Assembly: GCA_002840535.1 (NCBI GenBank)
Contig: PHBH01000018.1
Coordinates: 108,171-172,170, forward strand
Direction: 5' to 3'
Origin: Deltaproteobacteria bacterium HGW-Deltaproteobacteria-15
Lineage (GTDB): Bacteria; Desulfobacterota; DSM-4660; Desulfatiglandales; HGW-15
DNA length: 64,000 nt
Shown: positions 55,509 through 64,000 of the stretch, piece after piece
Position numbering within the stretch: the first letter of the stretch is position 1
How the letters are laid out: each line of letters opens with the position of its first letter
Program-made: the position numbers and the translations under genes
Notes under the pieces: model-generated
Told to the model about the DNA's origin: nothing
Seen by the model: only the letters and a program-made list of their open reading frames with translations
The model's database searches: none

Positions 55509-56783
55509 ATGAAAAATGTACTAATGATCTGTTACTACTATCCCCCGATTTCTGACGTAGGGTCTTTACGAAGTGTTATTTTTTCCAAATATCTTTCTTT
55601 TTTCGGCTGGAGTCCTACCGTCCTTTCCGTCTCCAACCCGTACAGGCAATATTGCCGCATTGGTAACACCAAGTCTCCTGACGAAGTCCCCGTTGTCCGA
55701 GCACGATGCATCTTCAATCTCTTTGCTCCGTTGAACCTGCTCAACGGCATCTGTAGCAGATTTTATAGAATTCTAAACTTACCAGTCTCATCGATTATGC
55801 TTCATCAAGTGCTAAGCCTGTGTGTCCCGGATTTCTTTCTTCCCTGGATTCCGGATGCTGTACTCAAGGGCATTCGGCTGAAAAGACTGCCTTACGATGC
55901 CATATATGCGTCGTGCTCTCCCCTCAGTGCCGCAGTCGTTGGCGCGATTCTTAAACGCCTGACCGGCAAGCCGTTGATTTTGGATTATCGGGATGTAATG
56001 AACAACCGAATTCGATTGGGAAGCAAAGCGTTTTGGCCCCTGCTCCACGATGCCGTCGAAAGATACCTTCTTCGGGTCTGTGATCATCTCATCCTTGCCC
56101 AGAGGAATACCCTGGAAATCTATCTGAGAACCTACCCCTTCTTGAGAGGCAAGATCAGCCTCATATACAATGGATATAGTGATGAATTCCTCCCTCATTC
56201 CAAAAGAAGCATTCGCGACGGTAATGGCCGCTTTACCATCGGTTACAGTGGGTGGTTCTATCATGGGCTGTCGCCATCTGCACCTTTTTTCAAGGCATTG
56301 AGAAAACTTTTGTCCGATGGGTTTATTCCCGGCGACAAAATTACTTTTCGATACATCGGGCCGCGCGATGAAATGCTCTACGCTTCGATCAGATCCTACG
56401 GTTTGGAGCACATTTTTGAGGACCTCGGCTATTCATCGCAAAAATGCGTTCGCAAGGTTGTTGAGAACGCCGATGTGATTCTACTAAGGAATTTCGGCTT
56501 CGGGATTACCACGAAACTCTTCGAGGGCCTCTCTCTAGGAAAAACCTTTCTCGCTTTGCACAAGGGCGGGGAATTTGAGGAGTTACTGTTAAGGTATTCA
56601 CCCCATTCCATTGTCGTTCACCCCAATAGCGAGTCTGATATTTCCCATGCGATTATAGAGCTTTACCGACGTTGGGAAAAGGGGGAATTGTGCGATGTGG
56701 TTTCTGAAGCGTTCCAGGCAGAGTTTAATCCCTATGAACGGACCCGTCGTCTTGCCTGTCTATTGTCGAAGGTCACTGCCTAG
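55509..56783 (+). CDS. GT-B glycosyltransferase
   Basis: 424 residues. Opening MKNVLMICYYYPPISDVGSLRSVIFSKYL is typical of GT4 enzymes from EPS loci. Middle KLPYD-like block (LKRLPYDAIYASCSPLSAAV) and LILDYRDVMNNR. The donor half includes RFTIGYSGWFYHGLSPS and TTKLFEGLSLGKTFLALH, a variant of the usual E-x7-E region. Sugar unknown. Confidence 0.85.
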   Translation: MKNVLMICYYYPPISDVGSLRSVIFSKYLSFFGWSPTVLSVSNPYRQYCRIGNTKSPDEVPVVRARCIFNLFAPLNLLNGICSRFYRILNLPVSSIMLHQVLSLCVPDFFLPWIPDAVLKGIRLKRLPYDAIYASCSPLSAAVVGAILKRLTGKPLILDYRDVMNNRIRLGSKAFWPLLHDAVERYLLRVCDHLILAQRNTLEIYLRTYPFLRGKISLIYNGYSDEFLPHSKRSIRDGNGRFTIGYSGWFYHGLSPSAPFFKALRKLLSDGFIPGDKITFRYIGPRDEMLYASIRSYGLEHIFEDLGYSSQKCVRKVVENADVILLRNFGFGITTKLFEGLSLGKTFLALHKGGEFEELLLRYSPHSIVVHPNSESDISHAIIELYRRWEKGELCDVVSEAFQAEFNPYERTRRLACLLSKVTA

Positions 56784-56934
56784 AGCAAGAAAAATGCATA
56801 ATCGGTTTCGCCACACGAGACATTCTACAATGAGCAGCGCCGTGCAAAGAGGTACTTTCTTGAAGCTCCAAGACGGGGCGCTCCCACTGTAACCTCATGA
56901 GGCTCCCACTACTTTGAGAGTAGCTGCCACACAC

Positions 56935-58389
56935 ATGAGTATCCGACAAAAGGTGCTTTCAGGCCTCGCATGGAATGCCGGGGCAAAGTTCTGTGCACAG
57001 CTGTTTTCTTGGGCGATCACAGTCTTTATCATGCGATCGCTCGACCCTGCAGACTACGGCCTGATGGCCATGGCATCCGTCTTTGTTTCTTATCTCGTTT
57101 TGCTGAACGAACTCGGCCTTAGCGCCGTATTAGTGCAAGAGAAGCATGTTCCTGAAGACAAGCTGAGAAAGATTTTCGGGCTACTGCTGGTCACGAATAG
57201 CCTTTTTTTCATCCTCAGTCTAGCTTTCGCGCCCGTTGTTGCCGCTTTCTTCAAAGAGCATAGAGTTATTCCCATCTTCCGAGTCTTATCAATTCAGTTC
57301 CTAATAATTTGCTTTGCGGTACTTCCTCAATCGACCGCAGACCGGAACATGGACTTCAAGAAGAAGTCTATAGTCGATCTCATCTCTGCCGTTGCAGCCA
57401 GTGTCGGAACCCTCATGCTCGCGCTGAATGGACTGGCCGTCTGGTCTTTAGTGATCGGCAGTTTGGCTCTGGCCACATTTCGGACAATAAGCCTGAATAT
57501 AATCTGGCCGTGCTTACCTTTACCTCTTTTCTCATGTCGAGGAATGAAGCGCACTTTGTCATTCGGCGGCCATGTCATTATGAACCGAACCTTATGGTTT
57601 ATGCTCAATAACTCTGATGTTTTCATCATCGGCAGGATTTTGGGTAGGGACCCTTTGGGGGTCTACTCATTAGCTTTGCACCTTGCATCTTTGCCGATGC
57701 AGAAAGTCTCAAGCATTGTTAACCAGGTAGCTTTTCCTGCCTTTGCTAGAATCCAAACAGAGCCCAAGCGGGTCACATACAGTTTCTTGAAGTCTGTGAG
57801 AATAATGAGTATCCTTTCTTTCCCGCTGCTCTGGGGCATTTCCAGCCTCGCTCCGGAGTTGATCCTTCTGATACTCGGAGAGAAGTGGCAGCTCTGTATA
57901 GTGCCACTCCGGCTCATTTCCCTTGTCGTGCCCCTTCGGATGACCAGCAATCTCTTCAACCCTGCGGTTCTCGGTGTCGGCAGGCCGAAGGTATCGTTTT
58001 TCAACTTACTCTCCGCATTAGTAATCATGTCAGCGGGCATGCCACTTGGGGCATTTTGGGGTATAAATGGAGTGAGCGTTGTATGGGTTACCCTTTACCC
58101 TGTAGTATTCCTATTAAACCTTTCACGAACCGTTCCGGTTCTCGGCGCAAGATTTACCGAGGTCCTTTCTGCAATGGCAAAACCTGCACTTTCTGCATTC
58201 ATTATGTATGTCGTAATTCTATCAATTAGCAAATTTATAGCAGCTTACTCCCTTTTCTTCCGTATCTCATTGCTAGGAACGCTAGGGGCGTTAGTTTATA
58301 CAATTATGATCCTGTGGCTCTACCCACAAGGTTGTCGCGAGGTATTACGCCTAATCCGATCCTCAAGTGCCCGCGACTTACAAATATAA
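56935..58389 (+). CDS. Wzx-type lipopolysaccharide/exopolysaccharide flippase
   Basis: 484 residues from the ATG at 56935 (MSIRQKVLSGLAWNAGAKF); an in-frame TTG lies 21 bp upstream. Twelve to fourteen hydrophobic helices with the family's first-helix motif and PADYGLMAMASVFVSYL. It moves lipid-linked repeat units across the inner membrane. The gene ends exactly where the insertion-sequence remnants begin, so its last residues (SSSARDLQI) may have been altered. Confidence 0.88.
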   Translation: MSIRQKVLSGLAWNAGAKFCAQLFSWAITVFIMRSLDPADYGLMAMASVFVSYLVLLNELGLSAVLVQEKHVPEDKLRKIFGLLLVTNSLFFILSLAFAPVVAAFFKEHRVIPIFRVLSIQFLIICFAVLPQSTADRNMDFKKKSIVDLISAVAASVGTLMLALNGLAVWSLVIGSLALATFRTISLNIIWPCLPLPLFSCRGMKRTLSFGGHVIMNRTLWFMLNNSDVFIIGRILGRDPLGVYSLALHLASLPMQKVSSIVNQVAFPAFARIQTEPKRVTYSFLKSVRIMSILSFPLLWGISSLAPELILLILGEKWQLCIVPLRLISLVVPLRMTSNLFNPAVLGVGRPKVSFFNLLSALVIMSAGMPLGAFWGINGVSVVWVTLYPVVFLLNLSRTVPVLGARFTEVLSAMAKPALSAFIMYVVILSISKFIAAYSLFFRISLLGTLGALVYTIMILWLYPQGCREVLRLIRSSSARDLQI

Positions 58390-58399
58390 GCCTTTTCAC

Positions 58400-58925
58400 T
58401 CTTGTTTTCTCAAACTCCAGGTCAAAAGCCAAAAGACCATTGAAGCCTATGCACGCGCCGTGCGCCGAATCAGCGAAGATTTTGATTGTTGCCCCGACAA
58501 ATTGACCCTGAAACAGCGGGAACAATATTTTTCCCGACCTGGTAAAATCCCACTCTTGGAGTATGGCGCCCCCGCTCTTGTGGGCACCGCAGCTGCCCGC
58601 AATGCCAGAATCATGAAACCTCGCTCTGGCTTGACCGGCAACAGGCCAAGCTTTTGCCAGTTGAGTACTTCATGGCAACCTTTACGCTTCCCTATGAGCT
58701 CAGATTCCTGGCCTGGGATCATCAAACTCTCGTTTACAACATTCTCTTTGCATGCGCTTCCAGCACGCTGAAGGACTTTGGCCTAAATCCCAAAAATCTT
58801 GGCGCCGGCATTGGTATGACTGCGGTTCTGCATACTCACACGCGCCACCTCGATTATCACTCCCATATTCATGTCGTGGTGCCGGGCGGAGGCGTGGATA
58901 AGGCCAAAAAACAATGGAAAAAGAA
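58400..58925 (+). pseudogene. IS91-type remnant: integrase start joined to transposase fragment
   Basis: 58400-58530 encodes a tyrosine-recombinase SAM-like N-terminus (LQVKSQKTIEAYARAVRRIS ... LTLKQREQYF). From about 58555 a different frame encodes an IS91 (Y2) transposase start with zinc-ribbon CGHRSCPQCQNHE, then MATFTLPYELRFLAWDHQTL and HLDYHSHIHVVVPGGG. It ends at ~58925 where antisense IS4 DNA begins. The middle of the integrase and the catalytic tyrosines are missing. The two genes are normally adjacent in such elements, so an internal deletion joined them. Confidence 0.75.
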
Positions 58926-58932
58926 AACAACC

Positions 58933-59424
58933 ACTAGGAAAGTACCCGTCATGGTCCAGCAAAAGGTGAAGCTTGACCGCACCCTTTGTGCGTCGGAACT
59001 CTACCCACGGGAAAATGGAAAGACACAAGGAGTTTGTGGAGCTGTCCATTGAAAGTAGCCTGTTCTTGAAACGAAACTTTCGGTTTTTCGGCGCCGTCTG
59101 GTAGTAGATCCCAAGGGTGCTGTAGAAAAGGTCACGAAACATTTTCCAAGACCGATGGGTGTTCGCATATTAAAGCGTGGATTTTTTGGGAGCAGCCTTC
59201 ATTCCTAAATGGCGAAGCTTCCCCATCGTGCAGGCCAGCCCCCCACAGATCTCCCGGAGGCTCTTGGACTGCGCCAGTTGGCAGAAAAGCATTGCTACGA
59301 AATGATCCCAAGAACTGTACCCCTTAATATATCGTTCCGCCCGGTGTTCACTCACCACCCGGTGAAATTCCGTGCGGCTGAAGAGAGCGCCCAGTTGACT
59401 GAAGATGCTTGCAAAGCGTACCAT
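58933..59424 (-). pseudogene. IS4-family transposase, N-terminal remnant with nonsense codon
   Basis: From the ATG at 59424 the frame reads MVRFASIFSQLGALFSRTEF, YIKGYSSWDHFVAMLFCQLA and SLREICGGLACTMGKLRHLG, an IS4/DUF4372-type opening. It meets TAA at 59170-59172, then continues in the same frame (YANTHRSWKMFRDLFYSTL, LCLSIFPWVEFRRTKGAVKL). It stops matching near LLLDHDGYFPSG, where it abuts the IS91 remnant. The catalytic D-D-E region is mostly lost. 59425-59655 holds no gene. Confidence 0.8.
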
Positions 59425-59659
59425 GTTCTCAGTCCTCCTCGTTTCGTTGGGATACCGTGATTGTTGCCGCAAAAACGATCTCCCATCAGTAGGCCTTTTT
59501 CAATCAATTTCTAAAACCGTTTTTGGACCGCAGATCACGGATAAAGTTCATTGAATCGGTTCGCTTTAGCCTTTTTCATGGTATACCTCCCTTTGTTTGT
59601 GGGTGCCCTAAATTGGGAAACGCCGGGAGTATACACGGTTATGAGATTTATTCCGCCGC

Positions 59660-59905
59660 GTAGCGGCTTCGTCCAACAATTTGATTCAGTGGGAAGCCAT
59701 TCGAAAGGCGAAATTGGAAAATCTTAGTACATACGATTTTGTTGGCTCTGATCTTCCATGGTTAGCCAAGTTCAAGATGAGTTTCGGAGGAAGATTATTG
59801 GAATATGTGTACCTCGAGAAATCTTCCTCCGATTGGGTGGAATATCTTACGAAGAAGGTTTTCCCAAGGTATAAAAGAATAATTGAGATTGTCAGAAGCA
59901 TTTAG
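59660..59905 (+). pseudogene. C-terminal remnant of a GNAT/FemAB-like acetyltransferase
   Basis: About 80 residues: LIQWEAIRKAKLENLSTYDF, VGSDLPWLAKFKMSFGGRLL, EYVYLEKSSSDWVEYL. The 'QWEAI.KAK ... DF.G.DLP.LA.FK.SFGG' pattern is the end of peptidoglycan-bridge/GNAT-type proteins found in polysaccharide loci. The upstream three quarters are gone, apparently replaced by the IS4/IS91 fragments. Confidence 0.65.
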
Positions 59906-60063
59906 TGAAAGTCATTTACCCTCTCTACTTTTGATAACCGCAGCAATTTCGCACAGCTAATATATCATGATCTTGTAATATTTATATCTTTGATGATGGG
60001 ATCAATAAAACTTCCTTTTGCGACCCCCTCCTGCTATTTTGGCATAGGTCATAAGGACTTTCA

Positions 60064-60858
60064 ATGAAAAGAAAACGCTACGCTCCCACCCATTGGGCAA
60101 GGACACAGAATGCTGAGAAGGCGCTGAAAGATTACCTCACAAGCCATCACTCTCCGTACAACCGTATCAAAGAGTTATTTTTTGATCGCCTTTTAGGCAA
60201 TGATCTGACGGGTGCAACAGTGCTTGATTATGGTGGTGGAGCCGGCCTCATGAGCATTATTTGCGCTCGCAAAGGTGCTACCGTATGCCTAATTGAAGCC
60301 GAGGAAGCTGCTCTAGAGGCAGCAAGACTACATGCGGAAGTGGCCTGTATTTCGCATCGAATTGAGTTCATACGCGCTGAGTCAATTCCACCCGAAATCA
60401 CCTCACGTAAGTTTGACATCATACTAGCCAAAGACATCATCGAGCATATTCCTGATGATAGAAAATTCCTTCTCAGCCTTTCCCGGTGCCAAGATGAAGG
60501 TGGAATGCTCATACTTAGTACTCAGAACCGACACTCACTGAATTTTTTCTTGCAAGGAACATACAACAGGTGTTGGCACAAGAACAAGGATTGGTATGGA
60601 TGGGATTCCACTCATTTGCGATTTTATACGCCACAATCTCTTCAAAGATTACTGAGCACCTCACACTATCTCCCAATGCTTTGGCGAAGTGTGTATCTAG
60701 TTCCTTACGATATCCTTTCGTGGTTCTTCCTCCTCAGGAAGCGAATCGTTCTTGAGAAGTTTAACAAGTTAGACTTATACCTTGGTGATATTCCGATCAT
60801 AAACAAGTGCGGCTGGAATGTAATTGTCATGGCCAGAAGAGTCCTTGCTGACGAGTGA
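60064..60858 (+). CDS. Class I SAM-dependent methyltransferase
   Basis: 264 residues. Motif I TVLDYGGGAGLMSIICARKG near 54, CLIEAEEAALEAARLHAE next, KFDIILAKDIIEHIPDDRKF and GGMLILSTQNRHSLNFFLQ. The last part with WYGWDSTHLRFYTPQSLQRLL matches UbiG/COQ3-like glycan methyltransferases. Likely modifies a sugar or the lipid-linked glycan. A separate unit downstream of the broken region; the gap to the next gene (60859-61065) shows nothing. Confidence 0.85.
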   Translation: MKRKRYAPTHWARTQNAEKALKDYLTSHHSPYNRIKELFFDRLLGNDLTGATVLDYGGGAGLMSIICARKGATVCLIEAEEAALEAARLHAEVACISHRIEFIRAESIPPEITSRKFDIILAKDIIEHIPDDRKFLLSLSRCQDEGGMLILSTQNRHSLNFFLQGTYNRCWHKNKDWYGWDSTHLRFYTPQSLQRLLSTSHYLPMLWRSVYLVPYDILSWFFLLRKRIVLEKFNKLDLYLGDIPIINKCGWNVIVMARRVLADE

Positions 60859-61065
60859 CATTTTTCATCGACTCTCCCCATACATACTTTGTTGCTAGAG
60901 GACCTCTCGCCTTCATTATCTCGCACTAAATAGGATGATATGGATTACTACAATCTGAGTAGCTGTTTGATGTGCTTTGAGAAATATAATTCTTACCCTT
61001 CCTTGGCGATTTTAACCAAAATGCAAATAGATCTTGGCCTTTCCATACAATGATTTTGCGCCCCC

Positions 61066-61836
61066 ATGGATTATTCAAACTTTCATCAATCCCAACTTGA
61101 GCAACTTAGGAAAACAGATCTTATAAGATTATTCAAACTTCTCCCAGGCAAGCTGGGATCGGTACTGGAAATCGGAGCTAGAGACGAGTACTATTCAAAA
61201 TTGCTGTCCGGTCTTTTTGACACTGTCACAGCCCTCGATCTGACATGCCCTAACTTTCAATTAGAAAGGGTCAGCACGGTAAAAGGAGATGTGACTCGGC
61301 TTGATTTTCTCGATGATTCCTTTGAATGCGTGGTGGCAACGGAGGTTTTAGAACACGTTCGCGAAATCGATAAGGCCTGCGGTGAAATCTCTAGAGTAGC
61401 CAATAAGTACGTAATCGTCGGCGTCCCTTATAAGCAGGACCTCAGAGTGGGTCGTACTACCTGCTTTTCGTGCGGTCAAATCTCTCCGCCCTGGGGTCAT
61501 TTGAATACTTTTGACGAGAAACGCTTGAGGGATCTTTTTTCTAGCTTGGAGATTGTTGATATAGGCTTTGTGGGTGAAAATACCAACAGAACCAATCCGC
61601 TTTCAAGGTCGCTCATGGATGCTGCAGGGAATCCGTGGGGGACATATCATGAAGAGGCGATTTGTATACACTGCGGATCAAATCTGATCACTAGGCCTGC
61701 CCGTTCTACGTTACAGAGAATCTACTCGGCGGCGGCCTACCGCATTAATCTCCTACAAGGTCTTTTCATTAAACCGTGGCCGAACTGGATTCATGTCCTT
61801 TTCCGCAAAGATGGCAGTACCCTTCCTGGGTTCTAA
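61066..61836 (+). CDS. Class I SAM-dependent methyltransferase with Cys pairs
   Basis: 256 residues. Motif I GSVLEIGARDEYYSKLLSG near 30, then VTALDLTCPNFQLE, FECVVATEVLEHVREID and KYVIVGVPYKQDL. Two cysteine pairs (CFSCGQ and CIHCGS) may bind zinc. Relatives sit in polysaccharide loci with unknown acceptor. Confidence 0.83.
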   Translation: MDYSNFHQSQLEQLRKTDLIRLFKLLPGKLGSVLEIGARDEYYSKLLSGLFDTVTALDLTCPNFQLERVSTVKGDVTRLDFLDDSFECVVATEVLEHVREIDKACGEISRVANKYVIVGVPYKQDLRVGRTTCFSCGQISPPWGHLNTFDEKRLRDLFSSLEIVDIGFVGENTNRTNPLSRSLMDAAGNPWGTYHEEAICIHCGSNLITRPARSTLQRIYSAAAYRINLLQGLFIKPWPNWIHVLFRKDGSTLPGF

Positions 61837-62000
61837 TAACGGCCTAAGGAGACAGGTTCACTGATCTCTCTTCAAAATCACCCACTGAAGATATCTTCTT
61901 CTGCGTAAACCGGATTTGGATGCGTTTACCTCATCAGTGAAGATTGATCTTGTGGAAAAGCTTTGAACTATCACGACGTCAGCTTCTGGACTATATTAGA

Positions 62001-62595
62001 ATGACTCGGCAGCCCAGACTATCATCCTTTATGAAACATTGCTCGATGACCATAGTTGAGAAGCTTATCCGATGGAGTCCACACCCTCGCCTCCGTAGTT
62101 GGGCTGTTTCTCTTTGCGGTGCATCGATCGGAAAGCAGGTGCGACTGACGGAGGTTCTTTTTGCTAACGTTCCTCATGGCTTTGGCAATCTCACACTGAG
62201 GGATGATGTATATATTGGACCGCAATGCATTTTTGACTTAACGGGTACCATTGAGATTGGTGCGAGAACATCGGTTTCTCCTGGTTGTCTGTTCCTCACC
62301 CATGCCGATCCAGGCTTTTCGTTCGGTAATCGCCTTTGTGAATTATACCCCCAGAACAATAGGTGGGATTCGTATCGGATCCGATAGCTGGATAGGAGTG
62401 GGTGCGATAATTGTCTCCGGGACTGAAATTGGTGAGCGGGTTGTCATTGGCGCTGGCGCAGTAGTTGTTGACAACATTCCTGACCGTTCTGTTGCTGTTG
62501 GGAATCCAGCTACCATCAGGAAAGGGATATCAAGGCATATTGTTAGTCCACTCGTGTTATCCTTTCCCATGGTGAGATACAGAGCAACCACATGA
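62001..62595 (+). pseudogene. Hexapeptide-repeat acyltransferase, frameshifted
   Basis: A left-handed beta-helix O-acetyltransferase. The first frame carries LCGASIGKQVRLTEVLFANV, VYIGPQCIFDLTGTIEIGARTSVSPGC and the active-site-like LTHADPG. At about 62335-62350 homology moves to another frame (YTPRTIGGIRIGSDSWIGVG, EIGERVVIGAGAVVVDNIP) and ends TGA at 62595, overlapping the ATG of the next gene. Start uncertain (TTG 61944 or ATG 62001/62031). May be a sequencing error. Confidence 0.78.
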
Positions 62596-62721
62596 ACTAT
62601 AATATCCAGAATCTTAAAGTCTTATCTGTTTTGCTAGTTGTAGTTAGCCACTCTCGTATTCTGCCTTACAACATATGGGTTTCCGTAACGCTAGGAATGG
62701 TAGCTTTTAGTTCTCACTAAA

Positions 62722-63345
62722 CCCTCCACCTCTGGTGGAGGACCCGGAGAGGTTCTACCGATCCGGGGTAAAATGAAATAGGTCCTTTCTCCGGGAAAGT
62801 CCCTCGAAAGGGAAGGAGAAAGAACCTATGCACGATTGGCAAAGTTTATCCCACGCGCGGTGGGAATGCAAATACCATGTTGTGATCATCCCGAAGTACC
62901 GAAAGAGGAAGCTGTACGGACAGATGAAGAAGCGCGTGGGAGAAGTGATAAGGGAGCTATGCCGACAGCGAGGAATCGAGGTGTTCGAAGGGCACCTACT
63001 TCCGGACCACATCCACATGTGCCTAAGCATTCCTCCGAAGCAGAGCGTAGCGTTTGCGATTGGCTTCATCAAAGGCAAGAGTGCTGTGCGGATCCACCGG
63101 GAACTCCTGGGGAATAAGCGGGTGACGCGCTGCACTTCTGGAGCCGTGGATACTGCGTGAGCACAGTTGGTCTGAACGAAGAGGTCATAAAGAAGTACAT
63201 CCGTGATCAGAGGCCCTTGAGAAGCGTCAAGGGGAATTCGAGTTCGATAACTAAGAAAAGCTATGGGGGACTTTCCCACGCTTGAGCCCCCCTCGGGGGG
63301 GGGCACCTGAGGCCACCCGCTCTGCGGGTGGAGTCTCACTTTTAC
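62722..63345 (+). mobile_element. IS200/IS605-type insertion element
   Basis: The left end has hairpin CCTCCACC-TCT-GGTGGAGG at 62725-62743, then GGAGAGGTTCTACCGATCCG. The right end has CCCCCCTCGGGGGGGG and the hairpin CCACCCGC-TCT-GCGGGTGG near 63314-63331. A Y1 transposase gene lies between. There are no terminal inverted repeats or target duplication, as expected for this single-strand-mobilised family. The same ends flank the tnpA-less element at 11461-11776. Confidence 0.82.
62828..63285 (+). pseudogene. IS200-type TnpA (Y1/REP-type tyrosine) transposase, frameshifted near the C-terminus
   Basis: MHDWQSLSHARWECKYHVVI, IPKYRKRKLYGQ, then the HUH motif in EGHLLPDHIHMCLSIPPKQS and FIKGKSAVRIH. 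At about 63125 the frame changes; the remainder ALHFWSRGYCVSTVGLNEEV, IKKYIRDQRPLRSVKG holds the catalytic Tyr region and ends at 63285. A full-length enzyme would be ~150 residues. A one-base change separates the HUH and Tyr motifs, so this copy is inactive unless the shift is a sequencing error. Confidence 0.85.
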
Positions 63346-64000
63346 ATCTGCTTACTTTACATCACAAAAATATAGTAATACATACAGCCTGAGATCCTTT
63401 TGGTTTGCCAAATTCGAGAGACTCTGCATAAAATTAGTCATCATTGACCTCTTCCTATTTATGCTCTTCATGATGGGGAAAGCAAAATATATTTACATTG
63501 CATACCGTGATCAACATATTTGGCATGAACGGCTTCCTAAATTGGTTCCGAGTTCCAAACCAAAGCCCTTTCGGAGCCGGCATGTGGTTTTTCACTCTAT
63601 TGATCATTTTTTATGCGATCTGCCCTGCTTTGGAGTTAATCAATAGGAAGGATACCCTATCGAAGATTTTTACACTTGTGGTAATAATCATACTCTTCAT
63701 CTTGAATCAAAATGTTAAATATGGGCATGCCCTTTGGATTACCGCTGCCGGTTTTCCACTCGGAGTCTTTTTCAGCAGACGACCATTCGTAATTGGGCTG
63801 AAATACTCGATCATTGGTTTTTGGGGTACGCTTATCGCTACGGGCGTTTTAGTGTACATTTTCAATATTAAGGAACTCAATTTCTTCCTGATTCTAACTC
63901 CTTTCATTCTTATTGATTATTATGGGGCATCCGGGTTTTTAATGGGTATACACAACATGTTGGGTTAAAGCCGGTCTGAAACGTAGAGTCGGAGCTGCTG

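Larger units (their letters stand above)
62592..63968 (+). pseudogene. Acyltransferase-3 (OafA/YrhL-like) gene split by an IS200-like element
   Basis: ATG 62592 (overlapping the previous stop) gives MNYNIQNLKVLSVLLVVVSH then NIWVSVTLGMVAF before the element. After the element the protein resumes (FTSAYFTSQKYSNTYSLRSF, WFAKFERLCIKLVIIDLFLF). It then shifts frame near 63495 to HTVINIFGMNGFLNWFRVPN, QSPFGAGMWFFTLLIIFYAI and further membrane helices to 63968. The intact protein would O-acetylate a glycan using about ten membrane helices. Two lesions make it non-functional. Confidence 0.82.

Overview
The window looks like a chromosomal segment of a Gram-negative, probably anaerobic Desulfobacterota (deltaproteobacterium-like) bacterium. 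The inference rests on a Tat-exported molybdopterin oxidoreductase operon with a sigma-54 activator, outer-membrane export proteins, and an exopolysaccharide cluster of the exosortase/PEP-CTERM-associated kind. No rRNA, tRNA or CRISPR array was seen. Species-level identity cannot be read from the sequence.

Layout. 1-13 kb is mixed housekeeping: the end of an AI-2E-type transporter, a 24-residue membrane peptide, an amidohydrolase, two EamA exporters, holin-like, NIPSNAP, RidA and LUD proteins, a GalT/HIT-like protein, a hybrid histidine kinase, an EI24 membrane protein and a cold-shock protein. 13-17 kb holds a radical SAM protein and a PhoA-type alkaline phosphatase. 17.4-24 kb holds a molybdopterin oxidoreductase / four-cluster ferredoxin / TorD chaperone operon, with a divergent sigma-54 activator and, between them, a sigma-54-type promoter and paired palindromes. 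24.4-40.9 kb is an envelope and polysaccharide export region: an SH3/AMIN protein, a BY-kinase-like ATPase, Wzz, lipoproteins, an OmpA protein, a beta-barrel, a SPOR-FN3-SLBB export protein, a deacetylase, an aminotransferase, FemAB and a Wzy-like ligase. 41.7-64 kb is a more A+T-rich glycan cluster: glycosyltransferases, methyltransferases, deacetylase, sulfotransferase, lyase-like protein, CapK-like adenylase, asparagine-synthase-like amidotransferase, flippase and acyltransferases. It is peppered with broken insertion sequences and frameshifted genes.

The most unusual content is intergenic. Many gaps are filled by degenerate 'word' repeats (short phrases repeated with variation), usually as two complementary arms. 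Five copies of one kind enclose conserved-loop hairpins whose stems differ between copies yet stay perfectly or almost perfectly paired: loop GGAGACGA in the first hairpin, CATCTC or CCTCTC in the second. Two other arm pairs enclose a gene: a four-helix-bundle protein like the 23S rRNA intervening-sequence protein, and a frameshifted GxxExxY protein. A third group has the ends of an IS200/IS605-like element, whose tnpA-bearing relative sits at 62.7-63.3 kb inside an acyltransferase gene. Repeats often form the very ends of neighbouring coding sequences.

Working together: the export genes (Wzz, ATPase, SLBB protein, barrel) and the glycan genes form one surface-polysaccharide assembly and modification system. 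The exosortase itself is not in the window. The Mo/FeS/TorD operon is a separate periplasmic respiratory module of unknown substrate.
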